DNA of 64,000 bases from positions 186,001-250,000 of the forward strand of contig JAGMWG010000024.1 of NCBI GenBank assembly GCA_020744225.1. Direction: 5' to 3'. The position numbers and the translations under genes were made by a program. The notes below the pieces were generated by a model that was given only the letters and a program-made list of their open reading frames with translations, had not been told where the DNA came from and did not search any database. This document shows positions 43,911-55,147 of the stretch, in pieces; the stretch's first letter is position 1; each line of letters begins with the position of its first letter. The DNA comes from Paraphoma chrysanthemicola (lineage: Eukaryota; Ascomycota; Dothideomycetes; Pleosporales; Phaeosphaeriaceae).

Positions 43911-44866
43911 ATGATGAATCTCTTCATACTGTACTACTGTGCTTTTGCACTCTTGCTGCCAACTATCACAGCCCTCGAGCTCCCAACGTATCCCGGTCTG
44001 CGCACGAACACCTCGCGACCCGGCTTACTCCAAATCGCCTTCAACAATACCTCCTCTGCAATCAATGTGTGGAGTCAAGACGCCCTAAGCGGTCTCACCG
44101 ACATTGTTCGCCGTCTGCGCAATGACACTGAGACCAAGGTGCTGCTCTTCACCAGCGATAAGCCATTCTATTTCATGGCGCATTTAGATCTGACAATCCA
44201 GCCATTTGGTACCGTTCACCCTACCCAAGCTCAAAAGTTCACACGTATACATACTGACGGGTTCTACACGTAGACGTTACTATTGCGCAACGTACCGCCG
44301 AACTTCTCCACAACATGACCAACCTCAATCAAGTCACCATCGGCGCCGTCAATGGAGTGGCTCGTGGTGCCGGCAACGAATTCCTCGTCTCGCTCGATAT
44401 GCGCTTTGCTGTAAAGTCGCACACGCGTCTCGGCCAGCCTGAAATCGGGCTTGGCCTCATCCCCGGTGGCGGTGGCAGCCAGTATCTCCCGCGGCTTATT
44501 GGGCGTGGTCGCGCATTCGAGTATTTGCTCACGGGGCAAGATGTGCTTGCAGAGGAAGCGGAGCGGCTAGGGTGGATCAACAAGGCGTTTGACAAGGAGG
44601 GCGAAATGGAGGCATACGTTGATGAGATTGTGTCCCGGCTCGTGCTGTTTCCAGTGGAGGCATTAGGGCTAATCAAACAGTCCGTCAATATTGCCTCCAG
44701 ACCTCAACTGGCTGATACGGTGGGAGATGCGAATCGCTTCTTGCAGACTGCTTCGAGGCCGATGGCGCAGAAGCTTATTGGGGATTTTCTAGAGTTGACG
44801 GCGAATCAGTCGGCGGGGGACATTGAGCTGTATCTTGGAGATAATGTGCGTTTGCTGTATGATTAG
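43911..44866 (+). CDS. Enoyl-CoA hydratase/isomerase (crotonase) family protein with signal peptide
   Basis: Exons 43911-44208 and 44274-44866, across a 65-bp intron (GTACCG..CGTAG, branch CTGAC), give 296 residues. The N-terminus MMNLFILYYCAFALLLPTITA is a typical secretory signal peptide, followed by LELPTYPGLR and by N-glycosylation sites (NTS, NNTS, NDT). The crotonase core has FYFMAHLD (oxyanion hole), VNGVARGAGNEFLVSLDMRFAV and GQPEIGLGLIPGGGGSQYLPR with both usual Glu positions (GNE and PEIG). It ends without a peroxisomal PTS1. A secreted or ER crotonase is unusual because acyl-CoA substrates are cytosolic, mitochondrial or peroxisomal. It may act on a non-CoA substrate (inference). 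Confidence 0.85.
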
Positions 44867-46119
44867 GCAGTTCTCACATTGCGATTTATCATTATGGAGG
44901 CTGTTGAATAAACTTGGAGGCTTTGTACGATAGGTTTAAACTGAGTAGTAAAAAAGAAATGTCTTTTGCAGAAAGCTCAGCGACGATTACGAGCGTACCA
45001 CAAACGGCTCCTTCCTCATTATACGAGCCCAAGCTGGAATACTCAGAGACTATCTATGTGAACAGAATCCGACTATGAAATGGTCTGTAGGATCGTTCCA
45101 GGCATCATCTCCATAATTCTCGATGAGATAGGTGTAGTCAAGATCTTAGTGGCAATGTCAAGTGAGGAGCTTAATTTCCACAGATCAATCGCATGGCCGC
45201 TATCTGAGATATGGAGAGTAGAACAAATGCGTGACTGCGCCGGGACTGTAGGAGTCAAAATTGAAAAGCCTGGCGAGGGAACATAGGTTCTCCTGCTCGC
45301 ACCATCCCAGTAAGAGCATGATGCAATCTAGGCTGAGAATCCGTTGCTCTCAACCTTATGCACAAGAGGCATCAGAAACGAATTTGCGACGGATACAGTA
45401 TGTGCTATTTGTAAGCACTACCTTGCGTCGCCATCCTTGCTGAGCGAGCTTTGTCAGTCGCAAATCACTTCGGCGGTCCGACTGAGAAGTGTTGGCGTTA
45501 ATTAGATCTGCTAGGCCCCGCTCTGTTCTGGTTTGGCCACGGTCTAATGTGTGCTATATACACAAGGTTTGAGAGTAAGTTTCATCCATGGTTGCCATTG
45601 GACTCTCCCACAATTTGCAAGTAAGGTATAACTAAGTGACCTCAGCACCTGCTGCGATTGTACAACGCAGATCCTCTACTTAGGTCAGCTTGATCCAAGT
45701 CGATGTGTACCACTTCAGCTGGAACCAAGACAGCTGACAGCTCTTTTAGGCTATGTTATCTGCGGAAACACTCTCGCTTGCGGATTCATTCCAAGCTGCA
45801 TAAAATAAGAAGGCGCTACGCTGGCAAAAATCTAGACAGATTTGAGTTTGAAGAGGCCGATTTATTCTTGATCATTGTAAGCCAGAAAGTTTTGCGATGG
45901 CTCATGTGATTAAGGTACCGGGATTGAAGTGCTTCACCATCCGAATGCTCATTTACGATGTAAGCTATCATTAAATTGGCCTGCTGTTGAGTAAAGAAGT
46001 TCAAGAAATAAGCCTACATGAAACTGCTAATCTAACATGTCGAGCTTTGCACTGAAAACCTTGTGAAGACTTTCTCTCTTTCTAAATACCAAAGACTCAA
46101 CTATTTCTTCATGCGTGCT
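44867..46119. other. intergenic, convergent, about 1.25 kb
   Basis: AT-rich and without any supported gene. No repeats are seen by eye. Confidence 0.5.
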
Positions 46120-47230
46120 CTATTTGCTGTCCTTCTGAGCCAGCCAGGACTTGTAATGGTCCTGCAACACCTTTTCGAGCGGACGATATTCCATCTGCAA
46201 CTCCGTGATACTTTTGCTGTTGTTCACCAGAAAGCCAACGCCAATATTGTTCGAAACCCACTTCATGGTCAAGCCCATGAACGGACCCGCAGCGTACACC
46301 ATCAGCTTCGGCAGGTTGCGATTGGGCAAAAGCTTGGGCTGTTCGTGAATTGGTCTGACAAGATTGGCCAGTTCCAACAAGCTGAGACTTCTATCGCTCG
46401 CGATAACGTGTCTTCCATGAGCTGTCGTCAGCTCGCCGGCCCTGACGTGCGCAGTAGCTACGTCTCGGACGTCGACGATCGGGTAGTGCAGCTCCGCCAC
46501 TCCCAGCTTGTTTTCACCGCGGTATATGGCCTCTAGCATGTAGAGGCTACCGGAAGCAGATTCGGGTGAAAGCGAAGGGCCGATAACAAGACCTGGATTG
46601 ATGACGACGAGATTCCAGCGAGTCTGAGCTTCGTAGATCTTCCAGGCTTCTTTCTCAGCGGCGACTTTTGAGTAGCTGTACGGATTGTTGGTCGCGGTGC
46701 TTGTTTCGTTCCAGTAGTCTTCCGATAGCTTGCCATCCTTCATCTTCGGTACTTCTACACTGTCTCCGTACATTGCTACGACTATTTTTTATGTTAGTTT
46801 ACGGCCGATCGCAATGTTCATCCTTGTTGTAGGGGAAGAATATTACTTGATGAGGTCAAAACAACGCGCTTGACACTTTCAGTCTCGTTGACTGAGTTGA
46901 GAACATTCCTTGTTCCTTGTAAAGCAGGTTCCACGCAATCCTTCATCCCGTCCTTAATTTGCTGCGGGACGAGAAAGGGCGAGGCGACGTGATAAACCGT
47001 GTCGCACGTGTTCATTCCCCTTCAAAGGATCCGTTCGTCAAAAGATCAGCTTCGAACAGCTCCAGCTTGCCTGGATGCTGTGCTTGGAGGTCCCGCAGTG
47101 GTTTGGTCTTAGCGTTTGCTTTCAGACTGCGAACCGTCGTGTGGACATGGTGGCCGTTTTCAAGAAGAGCCTTGACGACATACAAGCCGATGAAGCCAGA
47201 GCCTCCTGTGACAAGCGATTTGGAAGACAT
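46120..47230 (-). CDS. Extended SDR (dihydroflavonol-4-reductase/GRE2-like), frameshifted
   Basis: Segments 47230-46847 and 46781-46120 are separated by a 65-bp intron (GTAATA..ATAG). The gene encodes a NAD(P)-dependent extended short-chain reductase of about 348 residues. GGSGFIGLYVVKALL is the Rossmann motif, CDTVYHVASPF and VVLTSS follow, and the YxxxK active site is YSYSKVAAEKEAW with VVINPGLVIGPSL. A frame break near 47017-47024 stops the N-terminal frame at a TGA right after SFEGE, while MNTCDTVYHVASPF continues in another frame. One missing base next to the CCCC run explains it. No intron signals fit. The rest is well conserved, so either a recent pseudogene or a sequence error. Confidence 0.82.
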
Positions 47231-48861
47231 TTTCGCTGGTTGTGTGGTTTATGCTTGAAGGTGATGAAATTGATGAGTGTGCGACTTGAAATTCTGCAAT
47301 GATGCGGCTGTCGAGAACGGTACGAATGCATGGATTTATAGACAAACACAACTCTACTTTCTTGCGACTTCACACTCGCTGCCATGTTCTCTTCCGCATA
47401 CGATACTTCATCGAGGAAATGGCGTTTCGACATGTATCTCTGTTATCCCCATGCCACCGCCTTGAGGTCAGGCTGAACTGACTGAAGGTGGCGGAATATT
47501 GACATGGAAATAGCATTGCGGGACAACTCATGCGTGTTCCTCTCTGGTGAAAATCGCCTGCGAGACAGGGTTGTACTAGATTCTTTTCCGGAGACGGCGG
47601 AATTCTGACCCCGATTGCCAGATTAGTGAACAAAGCGAGGCACGTTTGATGCGCACTGGCCAACGACCATCGTTCCTGGAGATACTTGCGAACACTGCCA
47701 CCCGATCTCTATAGTCGTATGTATGGTAATGCTCGTCGTCGCAGCACAGTTGTAGCCACGTTACACGTGCACAGCTTACCTTGACGTCAACACACTTACG
47801 TAAAGAGCTTGGTGACCTGTCTATGCTGGTTGCATGGTCGAGGGATCTATGCGAATAAAGATGATCGCACGCATATCATGTACCATTAATCGTGAGAAAC
47901 TTACTGGTTGACGGAGACCTATTTCATGTTGCGTTACTTTGACCTCACCGCTGTGAAGAGCATGTTGGCAGTAATTATTCCGCAACAATATACTTCCAAC
48001 ACAATGCATCGCTCCGCAAAAGGGGACATCTATCTAAAAAATGTTCAGTATGATCCTATAAGTATGGTGCGTAGGCTTATCGAAAGAAGCGCCCCAAAAG
48101 AGGGGATTAGGTTGCAATGCGCACAATGACAGCAACTTGGCCACTGTCAACGACTCGATCTGTCAAAGTAGTCCTCGCTGAAGAGTTGTTTGCGCATATG
48201 GATTCGGTTCACTCTGATGAAGTTCAGACGAGCCGACTGCAAGTATACATGGCATGTACGAGCTTACAGTCGACTGAGGGCAAATGCCACCTGCGGATAT
48301 TTCTCAGGGCAATCGTGGCTACGTTCGACATCCCCATACTGAGCACGGGCCATGCTCATCGCGACACTGGTCCCAAAAATACATGAACGTGTCTGGAAAG
48401 TGCCTGTGAGCTCATAAGTGCGAGATTGGCGGTACTTTGCTATTCACGATTTCCGAACGAAGCCGAACTCGCCTCCAGTGCCACCAATGTCTCACACTTC
48501 TGCCGCCTTGCGCTGTGGAGCGCAAGCCACACGATCATTTGTCTCTACTAAACCAAAAAGACTGGATGGGCGTCTTTCGATGACAGCCTCTCCCGACTGT
48601 ACTGGTATTATGACTCGATTGCTCGATCGTACTGTTGTATGCATGCACCTTGTGGAACCTCGTTAGCAGGAATCTCGAAGATGAGGCTGAGATCTCACAT
48701 AAATGGCTGTATTGGCTCAGGAAGGCATATGAATTGGCGTTGCTGTTGCTTTCGGCGAGGGGATAAAGCACTCGTCTCGTTCGTAAGTAAGTAATAGTAA
48801 CAGCGGTACAAGTAGGGCTCTTCCCCCGTCATTCGCAGCTCACAACTCGTCTCGTACCAAC
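47231..48861. other. intergenic, divergent, about 1.6 kb
   Basis: The longest gene-free stretch in the window. Open frames are short and unconvincing. No repeat or RNA is recognised. Confidence 0.5.
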
Positions 48862-50037
48862 ATGGCCCACTACGTAGCCACACTTTGCAATGTCATATTT
48901 TTACTCGCCAGTTTCGCGTATGCACAATGCCCGAATCTCGTCGCCCAGTATCAGTCGCCCAACTCACGCACCATGACGTCCAACAGTAGTGAGTGCAAAA
49001 CACCAAAAGCTTCCGAAATAAGCCTGTTTTGACGTGTCCTAGCATGGTTCATCCTCCCAGTCCGCAAATCCGACGTCCAAACAGCCATCGACGAAACCAC
49101 TGACCCGCTCAGTAAACTGTTCCGCCAACTCAGGCTTCTCGTTGTCCCCGAGGAATACCAAATGGGCAGTGACTTCCACCCCGTTCTCGTGAGCGCAGGA
49201 TACATGGCGGATATCCGGCAATCAGTTTTGCAGCTGGACAGACCTTTGACTGGTGCCAGCGTGATGGTGCCGTTCGTCGGGATACCTAAAAGCGACACCC
49301 CGTTCATTAGGCCCATCACAACGTATATAGCAGGTAGCGGGACAGATGGTGATAGATTTTGGGCATATTTGGCCGCTTTAGTACCAGCCAAGGTTGCGAC
49401 TTTTGTCGGTGCAATTCCCACGAGAGTCGGTGCTTTCATTCCCGAGAATGCGGCGTACAAATACGATATCACGGGGCCTGATGGGCCGATTTACAGTAAA
49501 AACTCGAAATGGGCGGTGTTCCCAAATCTGCTCAGTGGCCCAGGCATCTACGAAGAAACAGTCGACATGCACTTCATATCTGAACCGAAAGAAAGATATT
49601 CGATCAAGTTACTCAAGCAGGCAATCAACCAGCCATATCTGTTGAACTTCCCACTCAGCTTTCGGTGCCAGCGCAATACGTACTTCTTCGATAATGCTAC
49701 ATCAAAATACGAGTTCCGGTCGGGAAACGTGACTCTGGGACCGGCTGCAAGTGCAAATGTCCTAGCGAAGACGCTGATGAAGGCGAGCCCAGACGGAGTA
49801 GGAAATTATTATAACGTTCATGGGTTCTCGGGATGCGCCCAGCTGGTGGGATACGACACGGCTGGTGGACAAGAGTGTGAGCAGGCAGCGAGCAGCCCTC
49901 TGAAGGGCCGACCTTGGCCGTTTGAGCCCAGTCTGGATGCTCTCTGGGACGATCATCCTGGGGCTCGCATCAGAAGGACTGGTGTTGTGACTTCGATTTC
50001 CGTAGGTTATAGCCACATCGTGACATTGGATGCTTGA
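48862..50037 (+). CDS. Secreted protein of unknown function, 373 aa
   Basis: Exons 48862-48988 and 49043-50037, across a 54-bp intron (GTGAGT..CCTAG), restore ...TSNST|WFILPVRKSDVQ. The signal peptide is clear (residues about 1-22, ending FAYA before QCPNL). The mature part has LRLLVVPEEYQMGSDFHPVLVSAGYMADIRQ, GASVMVPFVGIPKSDTPF, AALVPAKVATFVGAIPTRVGAFIP and a C-terminal half with RCQRNTYFFDN and GCAQLVGYDTAGGQECEQA. Four Cys may form disulfides. The first half faintly recalls an acetoacetate-decarboxylase-like barrel, but no catalytic Lys can be named. I do not recognise a characterised family. Confidence 0.82.
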
Positions 50038-50081
50038 AATGATTCTTTACATTCATGTATATAGTGCCAGCATTTAGGTAA

Positions 50082-52058
50082 TTAATGGAGTTTGATGCTT
50101 TCCAAGAAGCCCAGACCATCATTTACCATTGCATCGATCGCGCGGCCGTCGTAATGCGAAATGTAGCACCAGCCAACAAAAGCATAGCCGTCGTCCCACT
50201 TTCGTAACACAGCCGGATTGGTGCACGTGTTGAACATGGCAATCGTGTCGCCTGCCTGTATTCGAGGTGGGAAAAGACCAAAATGACTGGTAGAAGTCTT
50301 TGCGATGCGTAAACCACGGACTACTGCGCAAACGTCCAACCAGCCCTTCATCAGCTGTAGCTGATACGCTGTTTCATAGCCCTTGAGGGATTCATAGGCA
50401 CTACACATTGTTACTCCGCTCAGATAATGCTGTTTTGCGGGGATGATGGTAGGAAGGAAAGCTTCTTTGTCGCTAACGATCCCTTGTGCATCATATAGGT
50501 TCTCCAGAGCCCGGACCAAGAGGAGAACGTTGTGGTCAGTATAGCTTGCTGTGTCCGTTCCAAATATTGTTGTGGGTGGAGAGAAGTGGTGCGAGACTGA
50601 TGTGCTCTTCAAAGCTGCTTCCACAATTTCGTCAAGACAGAGCGATGGGGAATAGTCTGCCGCTATCTTGGCGAGTATGAGTTCTAACATCCATTCAAGC
50701 CATTTGCCCCTGTCGTTGGCATCTACGCAAGGCCCTAAATTTTCGAATGTGTCGATTATGACGCCAACGCATGTCAGTGTGCCGTCAACGCGATTCATCA
50801 AGGGTGGTCGATCTTGATCTAGGCCAACGAAGCTTGCCCAATTTGCCTTGATCAAAGGTTGATGGTTTCCAGGTGCTGCGGACTTTGACACGCTCGCGAA
50901 ATTTGGAGCCCATGAAGGTAGACCTGGAAGAAGGTCCCAGACATGGCCGATACCTGCACTGTCGAGCAGCAAAAGGCACATGTTGCCACCGTTAAGCAGC
51001 GCCTGCTCCATAAGGTCGCAGTAAATACTCGCGGTAGAGGTATCGGGAGAGTAGTCCGGGGCCATTCGCATGTCGAGCAATGCCGAAAATCCATAGACAT
51101 AATCTTTGGGTTCGCTCGCACGTCGCTCGGTGGCGAGTACGCACACTCTGGACAACTGGTACCCGAGGAGGCTCAGATCTTCGAAGTTGAGCTTCTCAAT
51201 CGAACCTTCATTAGCCGATCGTGACTCTGAGGCTTCAACAGATTCTTTCACCTCGCTAATGATGGACACAACGTCGAGAAGGTCAAAAATCGGTTTGGCT
51301 GCAAACCAGAGCTTGGCATTGCTGCGCGGATCCTGACTATATGCATCTACGCTTTCCACGTACCGTGCTAGGAAGGTTGTAACCGCAAGAATATCGTGGA
51401 AAGGAAGGGAAATGTCACCGGCAATCAAGATCACAGTCCGTCCGAGTACTATCTCCTGAAATGTCCACACACGAGACCAATACTCGTCGTGGAATAAGCC
51501 GCATATAGCGTCGTGTAGGTGAGTTAGCTTGGCCGTGGTCGGCCATTGCTTCAAGAATTGCTTCTGCTCCTCGTTGGGAAGCGGTGAGCATGCACTCTCC
51601 GCAGCAGCTACTTTCTCGACTGCGTCGAAGCCGCCGCGTAGAATCTCCTGCGAAGAGCCAAGCCAGACGAGCACAACTGATGCAGTCGTATAGATCTTCC
51701 GCATTAGCGGTATCTGGTGCTCCTTCTCTTTCGTGTCGCTCTGGTTGATGCACACAGCATCAGCCCAGAGCTGATACGTGTCTTGGGTCGTGGCTCGTTT
51801 GCTCCATTGATAGTGAACCGACCTGATCGCTCGCGCAAGATTCTTTGTTACTGGTACAGAGTGGCCGTTGACGAGAATAACCTCTCTTTGACTTGCATCG
51901 CCCCAGGTGTAAGATAGCGCATCGAAGGTGGGATTGTCTAGCAAGGCGACCTTGCTAATTCTGCACTGAATTCGCGGCTCGACCGTGACGACTTTGAGCA
52001 CGCGTATCTCTTCACGTCGCGTTTCGAGCCCATCGTAGAGTGGTGATAAAGGACACAT
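50082..52058 (-). CDS. HET-domain protein
   Basis: A single exon encodes 658 residues; ATG at 52058. The HET domain spans about residues 42-210: FDALSYTWGDASQREVILVNG, VTKNLARAIRSVH, YQLWADAVCINQSDTKEKEHQIPLMRKIYTTASVVLVWLG and DEYWSRVWTFQEIVLGRTVILIAGD. RRASEPKDYVYGFSALLDM follows, the usual post-domain segment. No NACHT, LRR or WD40 repeat is present. Family knowledge: HET domains are cell-death effectors of non-self recognition, often rapidly evolving and clustered in accessory regions. It converges on the secreted protein at 48.9-50 kb with only 44 bases between stop codons. Confidence 0.94.
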   Translation of the reverse strand: MCPLSPLYDGLETRREEIRVLKVVTVEPRIQCRISKVALLDNPTFDALSYTWGDASQREVILVNGHSVPVTKNLARAIRSVHYQWSKRATTQDTYQLWADAVCINQSDTKEKEHQIPLMRKIYTTASVVLVWLGSSQEILRGGFDAVEKVAAAESACSPLPNEEQKQFLKQWPTTAKLTHLHDAICGLFHDEYWSRVWTFQEIVLGRTVILIAGDISLPFHDILAVTTFLARYVESVDAYSQDPRSNAKLWFAAKPIFDLLDVVSIISEVKESVEASESRSANEGSIEKLNFEDLSLLGYQLSRVCVLATERRASEPKDYVYGFSALLDMRMAPDYSPDTSTASIYCDLMEQALLNGGNMCLLLLDSAGIGHVWDLLPGLPSWAPNFASVSKSAAPGNHQPLIKANWASFVGLDQDRPPLMNRVDGTLTCVGVIIDTFENLGPCVDANDRGKWLEWMLELILAKIAADYSPSLCLDEIVEAALKSTSVSHHFSPPTTIFGTDTASYTDHNVLLLVRALENLYDAQGIVSDKEAFLPTIIPAKQHYLSGVTMCSAYESLKGYETAYQLQLMKGWLDVCAVVRGLRIAKTSTSHFGLFPPRIQAGDTIAMFNTCTNPAVLRKWDDGYAFVGWCYISHYDGRAIDAMVNDGLGFLESIKLH

Positions 52059-52518
52059 TCACAAGACCTTTGAGGAGTTCAAGGTCGCCATATGACGTCT
52101 GGTCGGGAAAGGGGAGGTACCACCGTGCTTATCGATAAGGTGAGCAGCAACCCAGAATCCTTCATAGACCCAAGGCATCCTTCTTGCCTTTACACCGCCG
52201 AAATGTATAAATAATCACAGTGATATCTACGACCTTTTATCAGTCGCGAACCTTACCAGAATAGAGGATTAGACTTTCGGCTTTGAAAGGCACAGCCCCG
52301 AATAACCTGTAGAGCTTCAGCACACCGTTATCTCGAAGGTTGACGCTTATCTATCGAGGTCTTCGGCCGAGATGTAACTTTATACAGGATGGTTGAGTTG
52401 TGTGCATGGCCGAACTTATATACATCGGCAAGCAACACGTCATAAAAGGTACACGAAATCGGTTCTTTCGTCCCCAGTCGACGAAGCAGTCCATACCGAG
52501 CATCATACTCGTCACACC
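52059..52518. other. intergenic, divergent
   Basis: Shared upstream region of the HET gene and the oxygenase gene. No feature is recognised. Confidence 0.5.
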
Positions 52519-53437
52519 ATGACTGCATCTGTCTTGAGTTTCGCCGTTCCTCCTGCACGACTCGATCGCGATGCGTCGGACTACATGACAAAAGAGCTGG
52601 GACCGATGTGGCCCCAGGAATCTTGCGAAGTCATTCTGGAAGATCTGAAACCTGAACTGCAAAGTCCCAAGAAAGCAAGATCTTTACTCACGCAGCTGAG
52701 CCAAAGAGGATTCGCTGTGTGTAAGAACAAGAGTGAGCGGCTCGGAACACTTCAGCTACAGGATGAATGGACCGAAGCGTACCTTGAGGTATGAGTAAGA
52801 ACTTCAATACCTTCGCATGACGTAATTGAAGTGTCGACAGGAAACAGCGCAGATGATTGAGGAGAACCTTGGTGCCGATGAAGTCTATGTCTGGAATGCA
52901 GTTACACGATCCGCCGACCCTGAAGTAAATACACCATACGGAAATGATCACTTCCAGCAAAAGGCCATCAATGGACTTCAATTCGGGACTACGATCAGGC
53001 CAGTAGCTACAGGCGCACATGTCGATCAAGACGGACCCAACTCGCGACGCATGTGTCAAGCCGCTGCCGGCGAGGACGTCTTCGATAGATTCGCACGCGT
53101 ACAGCAACTCAACGTATGGCGACCACTCAAAGGCCCGGTGACGTGCAAGCCATTGGCTGTTTGCGATGGAAGTACGATATTAGACGAGACGAAGAGTATT
53201 CACATGGGACTGTTTGGCACCAGAGTGGTCGTGCATCACGATGAGAGACAGAGGTGGTACTATATCAAGCGGCAAGAGGTGGACGAAGTGCTGATCTTGA
53301 AGATATTCGATTCGCAGGTTCTGGAAGGCCAGGCCATGTTCACACCGCATACATCGGTCGATAATCTGAATGGCGCAGACGGACCAGAGACACCGCGGGA
53401 AAGTATTGAAGTGCGGGTGGTTGCGTGCTACCACTGA
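52519..53437 (+). CDS. NvfI/CmcJ (asaB-like) 2-oxoglutarate/iron oxygenase-family protein
   Basis: Exons 52519-52788 and 52841-53437, with a 52-bp intron (GTATGA..GACAG), give 288 residues. The family pattern is clear: a short N-terminal module ending in DEWTEAYLEETAQMIEENLGADEVYVWNAVTR, the iron-binding HVDQDGPNSRR (H-x-D), Q-LNVWRPLKGPV followed by PLAVCD, and the C-terminal RWYYIKRQEVDEVLILKIFDSQ and a distal His in FTPHTS. Family knowledge: related to bacterial cephamycin CmcJ and fungal NvfI/AsaB-type enzymes acting in secondary metabolism or gibberellin desaturation. The substrate is unknown. No polyketide synthase, NRPS or terpene synthase is in the window, so it is isolated from a core biosynthetic gene. 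Confidence 0.88.
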
Positions 53438-53888
53438 GAAGTGCCTGCAAAGACAGGTTCTCAACTCTAGCCACATCACGGGCCTGTTCATCATGTCATC
53501 GCCATGGTCATGATTAGAGAATATAATCTGGTAATTGAACACAATCATGCTAGAGCAGACTATACTCGGTCGTGTTAATCCGGTCTTTGTCACTCCTAAA
53601 GGTCCTCGCATCTTTCTGCGTTACCATAGCAGGTACCTACCAGATACTGAATACCTTCCTGTCACTGGCACCATTGCCATTTTTTTTACGTATGCTGAAT
53701 TATAAATGCTGATCGCACTAGGAAGAGGTGAAGGTGAGTCCAGGCGAGGGAAACGCCGCACATGATTATGGCGCTAGTGCTGGGCATGGCTATAGGTGAG
53801 TGACAACAGCAAACGCAACCCACAACCTCACATTCTCTTTCGCACCTTACTGCACACTCGACACGACGCCAACAGCCGTGACAACACC
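53438..53888. other. intergenic
   Basis: Tandem spacer between two plus-strand genes; no feature is seen. Confidence 0.5.
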
Positions 53889-54909
53889 ATGGAGGGCGAT
53901 CAGCTTACCGATGCGCAACGCCGTGCTGTTATGATTCTGAATCGGCAGATACTCGATCCCCGGGTCCTCCTCAAGAACTGTTTGCTCGACTATGGTCGAC
54001 ATGAAGTCAAACCAAAGTACGATCTTGGGGGCCTCGATTTACTGCCAACTGAAATTCGATGTGCGATCCTCGAAAACATCGATGTCAAAACATTACTGGT
54101 CTTTCGCGCCGTGAATAAGAGGGCCATGGCTACGGTTGATGAGGTTCCTTGCTTCAAGAAGGTACTTGAGAAGTCCAGAAGCACTGTTAATTTCGCTCAC
54201 AAGAAACTAGATAATGATTAATGCACCAAACACTGTGCGCATGGCGATTGGTATCCGAACGGCCCACACTTTCACGATCAAGCAGCTGCACGATAAGCTG
54301 TGCCAGGAAACATGCGATTCCGGTTGTGGCAGACCTGCACCTTATATCGATGTGTGTATGCTCTCTCGCCGCTGCTTATGGACTGGGGGAGCTTGCGACC
54401 GCTCCATGGGCCCTCAGACGGCATATGAACTATCATTTCTCTTCCCGTGGGAAAGAGATCCCGCCGAATCCGATCTGGTATACCAGATCCAGCCTGATGA
54501 TGTTCCTAGCTTTCGCGCTATACCTGAAAGATATGGTCACAACTTGTTCAGGGTGGATGGCATAAGCCCTAAAGATGCTGATATCATCTTCTACGATGTC
54601 GCTTTGGCCGAGAGATTTTTCGTAGAGAAATGTGGTTCCAAGCCCCTTCGGGACGACAAGGGGAGCAGACACCGTTTGGATTCAACGTGGACCTATAGCG
54701 CAGTTCTTGCTCCGTGGCTCTCTATCAAGGGAAAGCATGCTGTACACGGATCCTTCTGTGAGAAGTGTTTGGCTGCGGAGAGCCGCAGGAGATTATTCGA
54801 GGGCTTGTTCGGCATAGGTGCCTCAGAGCGAAATGTCTCATTCATGGCTTTTGGACCAAGCGAATGGCTCGTCAAGCATCTCGAGGAGGCCCACGGCGAC
54901 GGCAATTGA
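53889..54909 (+). CDS. F-box-like hypothetical protein
   Basis: Exons 53889-54161 and 54211-54909, joined by a 49-bp intron (GTACTT..CTAG), give 323 residues. Without this splice the frame breaks at a TAA near 54219. LDLLPTEIRCAILENIDVKTLLVFRAVNKRAMATVDEVPCFKK is a degenerate F-box-like helix set. CxxxC groups follow: CQETCDSGCGRP and CMLSRRCLWTGGAC, then FCEKCLAAESRR, suggesting zinc binding in the C-terminal half. The stop at 54909 follows LEEAHGDGN. An alternative 56-bp intron (GTCAAG..TCAAG, 54857-54925 area) or a frameshift would extend the protein by about 45 residues to a stop near 55082, in a frame that reads LRRQARIESIDGAVRFAQQL. I cannot choose between them. Confidence 0.72.
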
Positions 54910-55147
54910 TACAAAGGATTGTCAAGCTACGTCGGCAAGCACGCATCGAAAGTATAGATGGTGCTGTGCGATTCGCTCAACAGCTTCAACTTCAAGTGAA
55001 GCACGGCAGAAGCATGATAGAACGAGCGAAGATGTACGGGTCTGAGTACCTTACGCGGCAATGGGATGAGCTTGCTATTTGAAGTATCTTGATTCGGCGA
55101 CCACTCTTCAGAGACACTCTTAGGGTCCTCTTACCAGAGATCATCTT

